Assembly (NCBI GenBank): GCA_022385805.1
Contig: MU277722.1
Coordinates: 108,141-172,140, forward strand
DNA length: 64,000 bases
From: Pilatotrama ljubarskyi
Taxonomy: Eukaryota > Basidiomycota > Agaricomycetes > Polyporales > Polyporaceae
Direction: 5' to 3'
Below, piece by piece: positions 1 to 11,445 of the stretch. The stretch's first letter is position 1. Each line of letters opens with the position of its first letter. Under the pieces are notes generated by a model. The model saw only the letters and a list, made by a program, of their open reading frames with translations, was not told where the DNA came from and did not search any database. Made by a program: the position numbers and the translations under genes.

Positions 1-1932
1 AATCTGGGTTGTTGTTTGATTGTTGGTTGGGTAAGTTCTGCATACCAGGACGGACTACTCCGCACCGGCATTCGAGTGGTGGACGCGAGGACTCGCGAGG
101 CCCCACCGAGGGATGACGACACGTTAACACGGCCAAAGAACGCGTCTACATGCGTCAACAACGCGAACGCGTCCCAGCGCCTGAGTTCTTTTACTGCTGC
201 TGCTCCTTGCTCTCGCCCACGATATCTCACTCTTGCTGGGCCGGACGGACACCCTCGACTTCTTCGCTGGCTGATTCCAGATGGGGCCCGACGTTGTCTG
301 GACGCACGAAGTGAGTACCGTGACGATCATGAGCTCGCCACATGGGGGAATGCCTCGATGTTGCCGACCTGCTGACGCATTTTGACTGATTGCCTACCGC
401 GCTGTCAGATTCTCGTGAATGTATGCGTGCCCGACTCAGATCCTTAAATTGCTGCATGCTCCAGTACTCGAGGAAGATCTGCCAAGCATTGCTGCAATAT
501 CCTCGTTCTCAAGCTTCAAGCTACGCCATAGCTGTTCGGACTTGCGCTCTCGTCGGCCTGGACGTGTGCGTCATCGGGCAATCCACTTGCAGAGCCTGGT
601 GGAGGGCGGGCCATGCAGGACGACAGAAGAAACCTCTCTACTATGGCAACTTACAGCATTCCAGGATCCAGACAAGGAGCACCATATCGCCACTCGGTCC
701 GTCGAGTCGATGACTGCACGGCCAGGATTGATTATTCGGTCGCGCGCGACCGCTTACCGCAGGTATGCATGGAGAAGCGTTCAGTGCATCCGTACTGACC
801 GCGGCCGAGGCTAGTGCACTTCATCAGAGGCATGATGCACTCACCTTCCTCAGGATCTCTCCTGCAAAGACCCGGTCAGCAGCGCGACTGAGGACTTGTC
901 ACACTCCGGGAACGTTCGCGGGCATCGAGGGCGAGCATGCGTTGACTGAAACCAAAACAGCTTCGCGTCCGGTGCTGAGGATGCGAACTTGAACGCTGCG
1001 TTCTTGTGCGCTCGCAGAGGTTCTATCCTGATGTGTACGAATGCGTGCGATGGTTGGTGTTCTCGTCCGAGGTGAGTGCGCTGAGCCGGGGTGGCACCGC
1101 GGCCTTGTCGTCAGTCGAAGATGGGCGGCGGCCAATGGGGGGCTGCGCGGATGGATGGAGGAGGTGCGAGTGGCACGGCCGCGTCTTCGCTGTCATGCCC
1201 GGCCGGGCTCGGAGAGTTGCCCGTTCGTGCGACGCGCCGTGTCGGACCTGTCCGTCCGGTGAGTGGTCGCCATGGCGCATCTCTGTGGTGAGCGACGCTC
1301 GACCATTGCTCAGCATGCATCGACGTTCCAGAACGCATGCAAGTCTATCCAAGTTTCAGTCAAGATGTGCAAGTGGACGGGCGCCTGAATGGAGGGGCCG
1401 GCGGCGAAGCACGTGTATCCGGGGCACGCGCTTGTGGCGTTGCTAGTCAATTATTGTCGGGCGGTCGGCGCTTGCGAGTGCGTGCAACAGTCGGAGCGAC
1501 TGACAGCCTCGCGTCCGCTTCTCCGCCCAACAATTGCGCTCATCACAAAAAGCAGAACCCATGGCGTCTTCCGCCTTGACAGCTGCCCATCCCCTCATAA
1601 ACCCTCTCCGCCGGCGCCCTCCCTCCTTTGCTTCTGCCCCGCCGACCGTCGCCATCCACCGCTGCTATCGATATCTGCTACCCGCCTGCGAACGCGCGGG
1701 CCTCCCGGCGAGCAGCAGTTACCACCGTACGCCTGACGTACCGTGTCCCCCTATCAGCCGTCGACCAGGCGATCCGAACGACGTCTTTTCATTTCCTGAC
1801 GTGCCCTGCGCGCGTACATAACCTAGAACCCGCCCCTGTCCGCTCGCATCTCAAACTTCGACTTCAACCTCGACTTCCCCTCTCCCTCTCTTCCACCCCT
1901 CCACCTCTTTGAACTCAACACCCGCAGAAGAG
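1..1932. other. Left-edge region without a recognisable gene
   Basis: Several overlapping short reading frames exist on both strands, but none has a family signature I recognise and none gives a convincing splice chain. The last few hundred bases before 1933 are pyrimidine-rich on the plus strand, as expected for the core promoter and 5' leader of the next gene. An exon of a gene extending off the left edge cannot be excluded. Confidence 0.4.
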
Positions 1933-3855
1933 ATGGCAACCTCGCGCAGACTCGCACTGCAGCCGCTCGAGGTGAGTCTTCATCTTCGCCGCAGCCCCGT
2001 CATGCACCCTCCGCGATCGGCGGAGACAGAGCGCGCGCGACCCCCATCCTATGCCCAGAATCGAACATCGAACACTGACCCCATGCCCGCCCCGCAATGT
2101 AGCTCGTACCGGAGTGGCTCACGGAGAGTCCCATCAGCCCGGACGACTTCAACTGCACGACCCCCGCGTCGACGATCTTCCGCATGTCTTTCGGCGCCGC
2201 GAGCCACCTCCGCCATCGCCACGATCCCGAAGAGGGCCGGGAGAGCATCTTGGAGATGTCGAGCGATAGCGATAGCGAGGGTGCGGATGAGGAGGAGAGC
2301 GAGGATGAAAGTGTGCGCGATAAGAGCAGTTTCTTGTGGGACGATAATGAGGAGGAAGAGAGCGGAGATGAAGAGAGCGATACGGAGACGATCGCCGAGG
2401 GCGATCCTTCGCCCGCGCCCGCCCCTCCCGTTGCCCCGGCCCCTGTCACTTCAACGTCCTCCTCCCCACCGCGACCCACATCTCCCTCACCCGCACCCTC
2501 ACCCTCACCCGCACCCGTGCCCACCCACTCGCGCACGCCGTCCGCGGAATCTTCCTCCAGCGCCTTCCCAAGCCGCGCATTCGACACGCGCACGCCGTGG
2601 TACATGCAATTCGACCCCGCGTGCCTCACCGCGCTCGACAACCAGCTGCTCCAGTCCCCGCTCGACGCCTTTGCCGACCTCTGCTACTCCCACGCCATCC
2701 GCGCGCACTCGGACTCCTCGCCGTCACCCTCGCAAGACGAGCGGACGCCAGCGCAGGTGCCCGGCGGGTACTCGTGGCGCCGCCTGAGCCGCCTCCTGTC
2801 CGCGTGCCCCGAGCTCTCGCACGCCGCTGCCGCCCAGCTTGCCTCCGACTCGCGCTCGGTCTCGTCGCGCTCGACGTCCGACTCGCACGCCGACCCCGTC
2901 CTCCCGCGCGCCGAGCGCTCCACCGCCCGGCGGAGCTCGCGGGACGGCGACGAAGGGGAAGAGAGCAACAGCGACACGGACTCGAGCGACGAGCAGCTCG
3001 CGTCGCCCGAGGCGCTGCAAGCAGCGGAGACCGGGGCCGGGGCGCGCGTGTGGATGCCGCCCGGCGCTGAGCGCTTGGTCGCGGAGAGCCCGTATCGGCC
3101 GTATGTGAGTGTCTTTCCCGTCTCTCTCCCCTCCTTCGGTCCCTGTGCGTCCGTTGCTCCGAGTTTGTCAGACGAGCTGTGGAGCTGGGAGCTTGCCGTG
3201 CGGCTGGGCGATGGTGCGCCCCGGAGCTTGAGTTTGAGCCGCATTGCGGTCCAACGCAACCCAATCAGCGCGTGAACGTTCGCCATGGTGAACTCTAAGA
3301 CGCACTACGTCGCGAAACCGCCCCGCGCGTTTCTGGGAGTAGCGTGTATCGTATACTAGTCTGCACCTGCACCGCGCCGTGTGCGCCCGCACCCATCCAT
3401 TCCACTGCTCTTCCTAATCTCCATTTGGCATGGGGACGACGTACTAACTAAAATCCCTCCGCCTCCCACAGACGTCTCCGATCCTCTCCACCTCCCAAAA
3501 ACCGCTCCCTGCCCTCCCGCCGTCGCCCCACTCGCACTGCCCGCCTGCATGCTCCCCGCCCCCGCTCTACATGCCCCCGCCCGCGGTCTCGCAAGCGCAG
3601 CTCGCGTTCCTCTTCACCAGCACGCCTCCCCGCCCGGGAGATAGCGTGCACTTCTTCCCGTCCCTCCCGGAGGAGAAGGCGAAGGTGAAGAGGAAGGGCT
3701 CGGTCGGCGCGAGGGCAAGGGGGACGCTGCGGATCTCGACGGCGGTAAGGAGTAAGAGCTTCAGCGAGGAGGCAAGTCCGTGGAGTCCGACTCCCAGCTC
3801 GGCGCGCCCGAGTCTGCTGCAGAGGATCGGGATCCGCGCGGGCTTGGCGCATTAG
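1933..3855 (+). CDS. Acidic, Ser/Pro-rich orphan protein (3 exons)
   Basis: Unrecognised protein of about 474 residues. Exons are 1933-1971, 2103-3104 and 3472-3855; each junction is GT-AG and phase 0, and the second intron has a good TACTAAC branch site near 3442. Residues about 14-45 (LVPEWLTESPISPDDFN...) look like a folded or short linear segment. The rest is mostly disordered: an acidic Asp/Glu/Ser stretch, a Pro/Ala/Ser-rich linker, a second acidic Ser/Asp run, and a Pro-rich third exon with a basic KAKVKRK patch. No membrane segment or catalytic motif is visible. The start ATG is the first one that gives an open spliced frame. A nuclear regulatory or scaffold protein is possible, but this is only inference from composition. 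Confidence 0.6.
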
Positions 3856-4944
3856 CGCGACCAGTGCGCTGCGCTGATGCGCTCGCGCCACGCCTGGCCG
3901 CGGTTTTCTGGAGGCTGAGGATTGAGTGGACGAGACGCTGCGCGGGGGCCGCGAGGCAGCGCCTTGGGGCGTGCGGATGGCGTCTTGTCTCAACACTCAA
4001 TCCTGCCCCTCCTCGTGTCCGGCCGCACCAGCTTCGGACCGGCCTATCCTCCACGCGTACATATCACGCCGTCTCGCCCGAACGTACGGCTGGATCTATC
4101 CGCCCTCACCCTCCACCCGCACTTCACCTCACCACATCGCGCCAGACGCCAGACGCGCCCCCGCCCCCGTTCGCCATTCTCGCGGGGCGCGTGCGCCTCT
4201 TTGTATCCCTACATGTGCTCCCCGGCGATTCCTGGACTCTGCCCTCTCCGTTTCCGTGCTTCAACCTCTCTCTGTCTCGTCTCCAGCACACCACGCATGC
4301 ACATGTACTACTACCACCCTGCACGCCGTCTCCCTTCATTCTTTCTCCCTGTCTGTCTCCCTCATTGCTCACACGCTCACTGACCGTCTCGGCCTCACAC
4401 GCTGTTGTTGTACCACCAGCCCTACCACCCGCTCCCTGTCTCCCCGTCTCCCTACGCTTGCTCCATCTCCATCTCCCCCTCCATCTCACCCCCCTACTCT
4501 ACGTTAGAACATATGCCCTGCTGAACGCTGTGTAATCGCGCAGGCGTCGCCTCCTGTCCGGATCCCTGTTAGACGTCACGACTGGGTCGCGGGTCGTGGC
4601 TCGTCCCCTGTTATTCTGTTGTTGCTCTGCTCGTGCGAAGTAATACTTACTAGTAACTCCTCGAGCGGCTCGAGTGGTACCGTACGACGCTGGAATAAAG
4701 AAGCATGGAACCTGTATCATAGGTTGAATGACTATCGGCTAGATCTTTCCCGCTCAGCTGCTCTGTCAACTTGGCCGGGCGGTGCGTCGGTGGGCTTCAT
4801 CACCACACGGTAATACAGTATCTCCTACTGTGAGCACCTTCACTGGCGAATTTCCTGAGCTTCGACTCGGACGCGCGCAGTGAGAGCCTGAGAGAAAGAT
4901 CACGCTCATGGGGAGGCCCGACAAAAAGCTCCAACGTGGGCCCG
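3856..4944. other. Intergenic, pyrimidine-rich, no gene seen
   Basis: The stretch 4040-4520 is strongly C/T-rich on the plus strand and opens several long frames of low-complexity Pro/Ser/His peptide. These lack splice or family support. The region probably holds the 3' end of the upstream gene followed by non-coding DNA. Confidence 0.4.
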
Positions 4945-5440
4945 AATCGCGAGTCGCCTGTCTTGAGAGGGGTGTAGTCGCATCGCGGGCCGTTCGCGTC
5001 GTATGCCGAGCTTTCCGGTCCGTCGTGCTTGCACATCGGACGTCTGCCTAGGGGAGACTAAGCTTTCCGCGTTCTTCAACCAACGGCACTACATGGCGCT
5101 AGATATGTGGAACGTGCCTCAAGACGACTTAGACGCGACCCTGCGCGGAGAGACCTGTTTCACGACTCCGAGCCGGTCGTTCTCACCCACCTGAGGACCT
5201 CGTCATGGACCCGGACGGCCGTCTTTGGGTCGTCGACTAGGCCTGAGCTGGCTACTACCCTGCGTGGGGTTCGAGTACGTGGCGATGGATATATAGAACA
5301 AGGATTCACGCGTCGGCGGGACGGACGACAAGTCACAAGTTGTGGAGGGATTTGATTCCATTCAACATCTGCGGATCGCACTTCACTTCAAGCGTGACAG
5401 GTGGCTCCCGAGGATGTCGCTCGCGTTGTACTATACATGA
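4945..5440 (+). pseudogene. Decayed APH-type kinase copy
   Basis: Remnant of the phosphotransferase family whose intact members lie at 29510-30542 and 58309-59337. Recognisable blocks follow the parental order: the ESPVF..GPFASYAE block (4948-5010), the SAFFNQRHYMAL..VPQDD block (5065-5130), the FxDSEPLVLTH block (5155-5190), the catalytic-loop and DW region (5195-5250) and the WRDLIPFNICG tail (5340-5370). They fall in different frames, are separated by stops, and are interrupted by about 50 bp of unrelated sequence near 5010-5058. The HQD catalytic triplet is lost (CACCTGAGG) and the Asp-Trp of the metal-binding motif is followed by a stop. Exon 1 and the N-terminal lobe are missing. It cannot encode a kinase. 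Confidence 0.85.
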
Positions 5441-5779
5441 GTTTTTCAAACAACAAGCACGTGTTCGTTCTGCGAAAGATCAAGATTCACGTAGTGCAAT
5501 TTGGTGTTTCTGTCAGCTGAGGGAGAGCATCCATGGAGGCGACTTGCCACTGCGTCCAGTGCCCAGTAGGCGCCCCGTAGCAATGCTCGGCCCGAGGCGG
5601 ACCGCTTTTCCCAGCGGCTAATCACTGGTCAGTGGTCGCGTCGACGCGTTTGATCGTACAGTAAGTACACGCGACGCGTCTCTCTTCCTCCTGCCATGGC
5701 GAGTACTTGTCCCTAGCAGTCTCTGCTGCTTGACTTGGTTTACACCTTCCGCTACTCGCTCGCACCCGTGTCTACTGGC

Positions 5780-8000
5780 ATGGAACGTTCTGCTGCTGTA
5801 TCCCGCGCCCTGCTCTGCACAGAAATTCTCGTCGAAATACTCGACTACCTGACTCCCGGACGGCCTTTGGACGAAAAGGCTTTGCCGAGGGATCGTATAC
5901 GGAGACGGGAGGCCTAGAAAACGCTTGCCCGTGCTGCCCGCGTATGCCACGCGTTTTCAGGACCCGCGCTCAGCGTGTTGTGGCGGGTGACGGACGGCCT
6001 CGTCTCGCTGCTCTCCATTCTGCCGTCTTTCACTCGGCATGCGGACAAGTCCTACGTGAGTGCCTCTTGATTGTACATGACACGCATGCATCGGATCCAG
6101 AACCTACCACAGTGTCGGGCAATGCGCTGTCTCCATGGTTTCATCCAGCAGCTTTTTTAGCGTGGCAATGCGTGGTATTTCTCGACCAACGAAAACCATG
6201 AGAGTTTCGGGCCCGCCGAGTCCCAGCCCCACCTGTCCTGCTCAGCACGCCACTCTGTGGCTCAGGAGAAACTAGGCGCGGGGCGTCGAATCGTTGCCGA
6301 AGGCCGACGCCCGTTGTGCGACGCAACATTGGAGCAGGAGCAAGGTGGTACTGACTCATTGCCGAGGTGGTAGAAAGACTGCACGGCGGTGGTGCTGGGA
6401 CATCGGGCGGGCCTCATAGTGTTACCTCGCCGCATGTTTCCCACTTTCATTGTTCATGTATATCGCCGTCCACATGCTGATTCTCCGAGGGTTCTGGAAG
6501 CAGGACTTCTGTCGTTGAAGCTGCAAACAACTGAGAATAGCTGACCATCCTCTCTGATTTTTCCAGGCGCTCACACGAGATGTGAATGATGCAGAGTGGG
6601 CTCGTTTCCAGGAGTACGCATGGCGCGTCAGAGAACTGTACACCTCTGGAGATCAGTATATTTCACCCTGGGTATGGACATTCCTCTCGAGGAGATGTCC
6701 GGCCGCATCCGGCCTGATCCCCCGTCTACAACGACTCGAATCGCTCCAGGTTTCTGCGTCAGAACACGGCCGAATCATATTGCTCTCTCCTACGCTGCGG
6801 CATCTCGTGCTCTCGGTAGCACACACTACGTCAGGAACGGAAGAGGGTCAGCACATCATCAGAACAGTCATGGAGGTCGCGCAGAAGGTCTGCATCCCGC
6901 GCCTCCAGAGCCTCTGCATCACCAGTCACGGCCATCTCCCAACGCCCTTGAACCCTGTCCTCCCGTCCTGGCCGGAGCTGTCCCATCTGCAAGAGCTGGA
7001 GATTCTGACATCGTTCCTCCTGGATGCAGAGATCCTCCAGACGCTGTCGGGCTTCTCCAGCCTCCGCAAACTCACGCTGTCCGCAAGGCTGCCTTTCGAA
7101 GTGACTGCCCTTCAAATCACCCGGCCGATACCAGCTTTTCCAACCCTGCGAGACCTGAAGATCATCGGCCGTCCACGCGTATGCTCCATCTTCCTCGAGG
7201 CAGTCGCCCCAGTTCAGCTCGAGTCTCTCGCCCTCGAGTTCACAGAATGGCTCCTCGCGCTGCAAGACGACCCCGAGGTCGCGTTCCTCAACGCCGCGCT
7301 CACGACGACCACTACGCGCGCCCTTCGGCGGCTCCGCTTTACCTTCTCATCTTACCAGCTCCCCGGGAGCCTCCTCGAGATCGCACAGCCCACGCGCGCC
7401 CTCGACGGGCTTACGCACGTCGCGTTCCGGATCAACAAGCTGGAAGACGGCCTGCCTGTGACGGGCACCGCACTCTGCACCATGGCGCAGGCATGGCCGA
7501 ACCTCGTCGACTTCGAGATGAGCATCGGCGAGTCGAACGGGGACGACGAGGACCTTGACATCGACGACCCACCCACGGCGCGGGCCCTCATCCAGTTCGC
7601 GGAGCGCCATCCGCGCCTCGTGCGCCTCGTGTGGCCGTATGTCTGCATGGCGGAGTCGTTTGAGCTGCCAGAGCTGAGGACGGTGCCGTTGCTGGACCAC
7701 GGGCTGCAGGTGTTCCGGACGTCGCTCGTGGAGAAGGACGGGCTGCCGAAGCATCGCGCGTACGCGATGCTGCTGGACCGCTTGTTCCCGAACCTCGACT
7801 TGTCTGACGCAGACGCGCGGTATCCGGGGACGAAGATGATGTTTTATCGGGAGAGGCATCAGAATTGGCACGACGTCGAACAATTGCTCCTTGCGATCCA
7901 GGATGGGAGGAAGGGTGCGCATCGTCTCCCGGTGTCACCCTCTGCGCCGACTCTAACTGTGACGATGGAAGACGTGGCGGCTGAGAACGGAGATGCATAG
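5780..8000 (+). pseudogene. F-box protein copy 1 with in-frame stop codon 46
   Basis: Collinear paralogue of the F-box gene at 23315-21376. Exon 1 is 5780-6055 and exon 2 is 6567-8000; both have exactly the same lengths as in the intact copy (276 and 1434 nt). Exon 1 carries the F-box (PEILVEIFDYL-like helix; ARAARVCHAFSGPALSVLW). Codon 46, CAG (Gln) in the paralogue, is TAG here at 5915-5917. Exon 2 remains fully open and encodes leucine-rich repeat-like segments (RHLVLS, LRKLTLSA, LRDLKIIG) and a conserved C-terminus. The intron is 511 bp against 230 bp in the other copy. It is either a very young pseudogene, a truncated product, or a readthrough or downstream-start case. F-box proteins normally link substrates to SCF ubiquitin ligase. 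Confidence 0.85.
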
Positions 8001-8746
8001 TAACCGTACTCAGATGTATCAGTGCTCTTGATGTCACTCGTTACTTGGAGTCAGAAGTAGTTTCATTATGGTCCAGGCTCTCCCGATGCTCTTTTGCCGT
8101 GTCTAACTCCCTTGATACCATATACTTGCATGTTCTTCTGCGCTACTCGTCATCCACTGCCAATGTTCCCCTAGGGCCCAGAGCAGGATATGCTAGCATA
8201 TAGCCACCTTGCGAGAAGGGCGCTTCTAGTAGTTCTACGACACCGGGCGCCTAAGGCCCAGGCTGTCCTTTGTCTCAGAACCACGACATGCGTTCGATGC
8301 TAACCACATCCTATACCTGGCCATCGTCTATCTATTTCAGAGGTGGTACGCAGTCGTACATCATATGCAAATCAAGGACCAGAGCATACTAACGTCCAGA
8401 TTAGTTTGACTGTCAGCATAAGACGACAGTCACTTATTGCGGCTTGATCATATATTTGACTTGTTCAACACTTGTTGTAATCGCCATCTCCTGACCAGTT
8501 GGCTCGTGTGTGCCGAGTCGCGTGTTTCAAGACAACATAGAACTGACCTGAACTCCGTGTGTAGGACCGTTCGCATCTGAGCTTGCTGTTTGTGGACCGC
8601 CACGCATTCATACACGCCTTGCCAGTCCAGGTGTACACACGATACCGCCTCGCAAGATACCTCTCAATACAGTAGGTGGAGATGTCACTCAGCGAAAGGG
8701 CCGACTGCCTTCATGCTAATCTTCTCTTGCCACCCAGCCCTATCCC
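8001..8746. other. Intergenic between two F-box genes
   Basis: No coding structure is visible. It should hold the 3' end of the upstream F-box copy and the promoter of the next one. Nothing repeat-like was noticed. Confidence 0.4.
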
Positions 8747-10449
8747 ATGGAGCCCCAAATCACCGCTGCATCTCGAGCGTTGCAGTTCCCCGAGATCCTT
8801 TCGAGCATATGCTTGCAACTGGCGCCCGGGAGACTCAAAAATAAAGCGCATCGGAGACAGAGAGTGGAGCGTATGCTTAAGCAGAAGACTCTGGCGCGTC
8901 TGGCGCGCGTTTGCAGGGCCTTTTCTGAGCCCGCGTTGGACATGCTTTGGCAATTGCTAGACAATATCTCGCATCTGCTATCCGTACTGCCGCCGTTCAT
9001 TGATGGCGGTCGACCCGGCGGAGGCAAACGCGTATATGTACGTCCACTGTGTGCCACTTGCTTACGCCCGCTGATGTGCAATTGCAGGTATTATCTCGGG
9101 ATATCTCGGATCCTGAATGGGTGCGCTTCCGGGAGTACGCTTTGCGCGTCCGCGAGCTACATACAAACCACGAGCAGATGAGACTCATCTCTCCGTCAGT
9201 ATGGACCTTCCTCAGGCGGCGGTGTCCTGTTGGCCAAGGTCTCCTCCCGCGTCTCGTCTGTCTCAAATCCTTCGTGGCGTCAGAAGAAGACCCTGGGCAT
9301 ATCCTCCTGGTTTCCTCGACGCTACGTCACTTATCTGTATTTGCAAGAATACCCGAGACACCCGAAGCCAGCTGGACTATCGACGCCGCCGAGGAGTTGG
9401 CTCTGAAGACCGTGACCCCGAAGCTGGAAAGCTTGCGTCTCAATCGCTTACCGTGTCTCGGCCCGTGGGAACTCTGCTCCCGTTTCCCGCATCTGCAATA
9501 CCTGAAGATAACCGAGCCGGTAGTCCTAGAGAACGAAGTCCTTCGACTTCTTGCGGCTTTCCCTCTCCTCCAGAAGCTCAGCCTGAACGTGATGGTGCGG
9601 CTTTCGGACAAACTGGAAGTCCAACCCTCGGGCCTCGGTAGACTTCGCGAACTTAGGCTCACAGGCGATCCAGCAGCTCTCGATGGCTTCCTGCAAGTCA
9701 TGCATCCAGCCCATCTCCACGCACTGAAGCTGAAGTTCGACGACTGGTCTCTCTGCACGGATGACGAAGCTATCAAGCATGTCCACTCGGCTCTCTCTAG
9801 CGTCACGCCTCTGACCCGCCGGCTTTCCATATGGCTGGCAGGGGATGGCCCGCGGGTAGCAGACTTGCTCAAGCCGGCGCTCTCTTTCAACTGGCTCACG
9901 CATCTTTCGATCACCTTGGAACGGTATATCCCGGAGCTCGTCATCAACGACACGGAGCTGCAAACCTTTTCCCAAGCCTGGCCGAACCTAGTCGAATTTG
10001 AACTGTCTCTGGAGGATATCGACGTGAGCGAGGATGTCCTGAACGTTCCGGATACGCTCAGCGCACGCACTCTGACACTCTTCGCGGAGTTGCACCCCTT
10101 CCTATCCCGTCTCGTCCTACCTTACATTCAGCTATTCAACGGCTCGATCCCGGACATGGAGACCGTGACCCTGCTCGACCACGGGTTGAAGCATCTGCGC
10201 ATCTGCGTCGTCGAAGACGCGGATCACCCGCAGTTTCGGGACTTCGCGTGGTTCATCGACGCCATTTTTCCCAACTTGGACCTATCGCAAGCTGACTTCC
10301 ACTCCTATTCGGACGCACCTGACGAAGAATTTCTCAACTGGTACGACGTCGAACAGCTGCTCGTTACTCTGCAAGCCGGGAGGGGTGGTGTCTTACCTCG
10401 ACGTCGGCCGGACCGGAGATTCAAGCTGCGTCGAACGGCTGCCATGTGA
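8747..10449 (+). CDS. F-box protein (intact, 2 exons)
   Basis: About 550 residues. Exon 1 is 8747-9037, a 50 bp GTACGT...GCAG intron follows, and exon 2 is 9088-10449; both junctions are phase 0. Residues 8-30 (SRALQFPEILSSICLQL) and 47-70 (TLARLARVCRAFSEPALDMLW) form the F-box. After the intron comes the WVRFREYALRVRELHTN segment shared with the two paralogues, then irregular leucine-rich repeats. The intron lies at exactly the same point as in the paralogues at 5780 and 23315, so all three are one family, this member being the most diverged. The predicted role is substrate choice for an SCF ubiquitin ligase; the substrate cannot be inferred. Confidence 0.85.
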
Positions 10450-11358
10450 AGCCGAGCTTACCTCGCGAGTACCGTCCTTGCGCCTCTCACGGGCACAAAG
10501 GGCTCACTGCTTGTTAGTTCATTCATCCAAATATTCCCCTGCCGGCTATAGTCGACATTTGCTCTCTACTGGAGTGTCGGGACCTCTGCAATATCCGCGT
10601 TCGATGATACCATTCGGTCTTCTTCACCTCGTACGGTTTCGACATCGGGAATGACAAGCTTGCACCGGGAGTGAGCTCTGCGGCTGATTCGAACAGCCAT
10701 TCCGCCGCTACTGTGAGGGACCCCGTCTTGACAAGAATCCATCGGGTAGAGCTCTCTCCATCGGTCCAGATACCAATAGTTGATGCCTCTCATCCCCGCC
10801 GCATCTGCGCAGCCTACACAACAGCGTACAGGTGCGTAGCTTCTGCTTATCCTATGATCCGCCTTGTTCAGCTGCTGAGTAGATGACTGCCAGGACGCGG
10901 TTGTACCCATCTCCTGCACTTCTGCAGTGGGTGTAGGCGAGCTGCAAGCCCTAGCCGGAATCATTCCCGATGTTCACGGATTCGGATCTCTCGTGGTCTC
11001 GATCCGGATGCATGCAGTCGGTTCGCATCTCTTCTGTGCCCCATAGGCCTCGAGTCCAGGCTGCACCGGCCGTGCCAGCGGTTCTACTCATCCGTCAATG
11101 AAGAGCCGCTTGGATGCCCCATTCGCACCATCTCCCTGTTGTCTGCGCTCCCTTTGTATGCCGTCAGTCCGGGTTATAATGCGGATCGAGGGGAGTGAAT
11201 GGATCCCGGTTTCAAGGCAGGTCCACATTGTCTTCAGCACGGAAGTCGTGCGACGATCCGTCATTCTCCAGGTATGTCACATTTGATCCGCCTCTACTCC
11301 TCCACTTCTGGGCATCTTGCAAGGCCTAGGCAGAAAGTGCGGATATGCGTGCTACGGG
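10450..11358. other. Intergenic upstream of aspartic protease 1
   Basis: No convincing gene. Short frames on both strands lack splice logic or family similarity. The right end passes into the protease promoter. Confidence 0.4.
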
Positions 11359-11367
11359 CATATAAGC
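11359..11367 (+). promoter_or_regulatory. TATA box of aspartic protease 1
   Basis: CATATAAGC lies about 85 bp before the start codon. The paralogous protease has the same element, CATATAAGC, about 88 bp before its ATG (27598). The conserved placement supports a real core promoter. Confidence 0.6.
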
Positions 11368-11445
11368 GTACCGTCTGCTCGCTCAAAGTCCATCACCCCC
11401 CACTCTCGCATTCATCTTTACATTCACCGTCTTCAGTCCTTCACC

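Noticed and set aside
4040..4535. Coding gene in the C/T-rich stretch
   Set aside because: Pro/Ser/His-rich peptides in several frames at once reflect composition; no conserved blocks or splice sites were found.
5780..8000. RIP (repeat-induced point mutation) as cause of the stop codon
   Set aside because: Only one disabling C-to-T change is seen and exon 2 is unbroken; RIP would leave many C-to-T changes in both copies.
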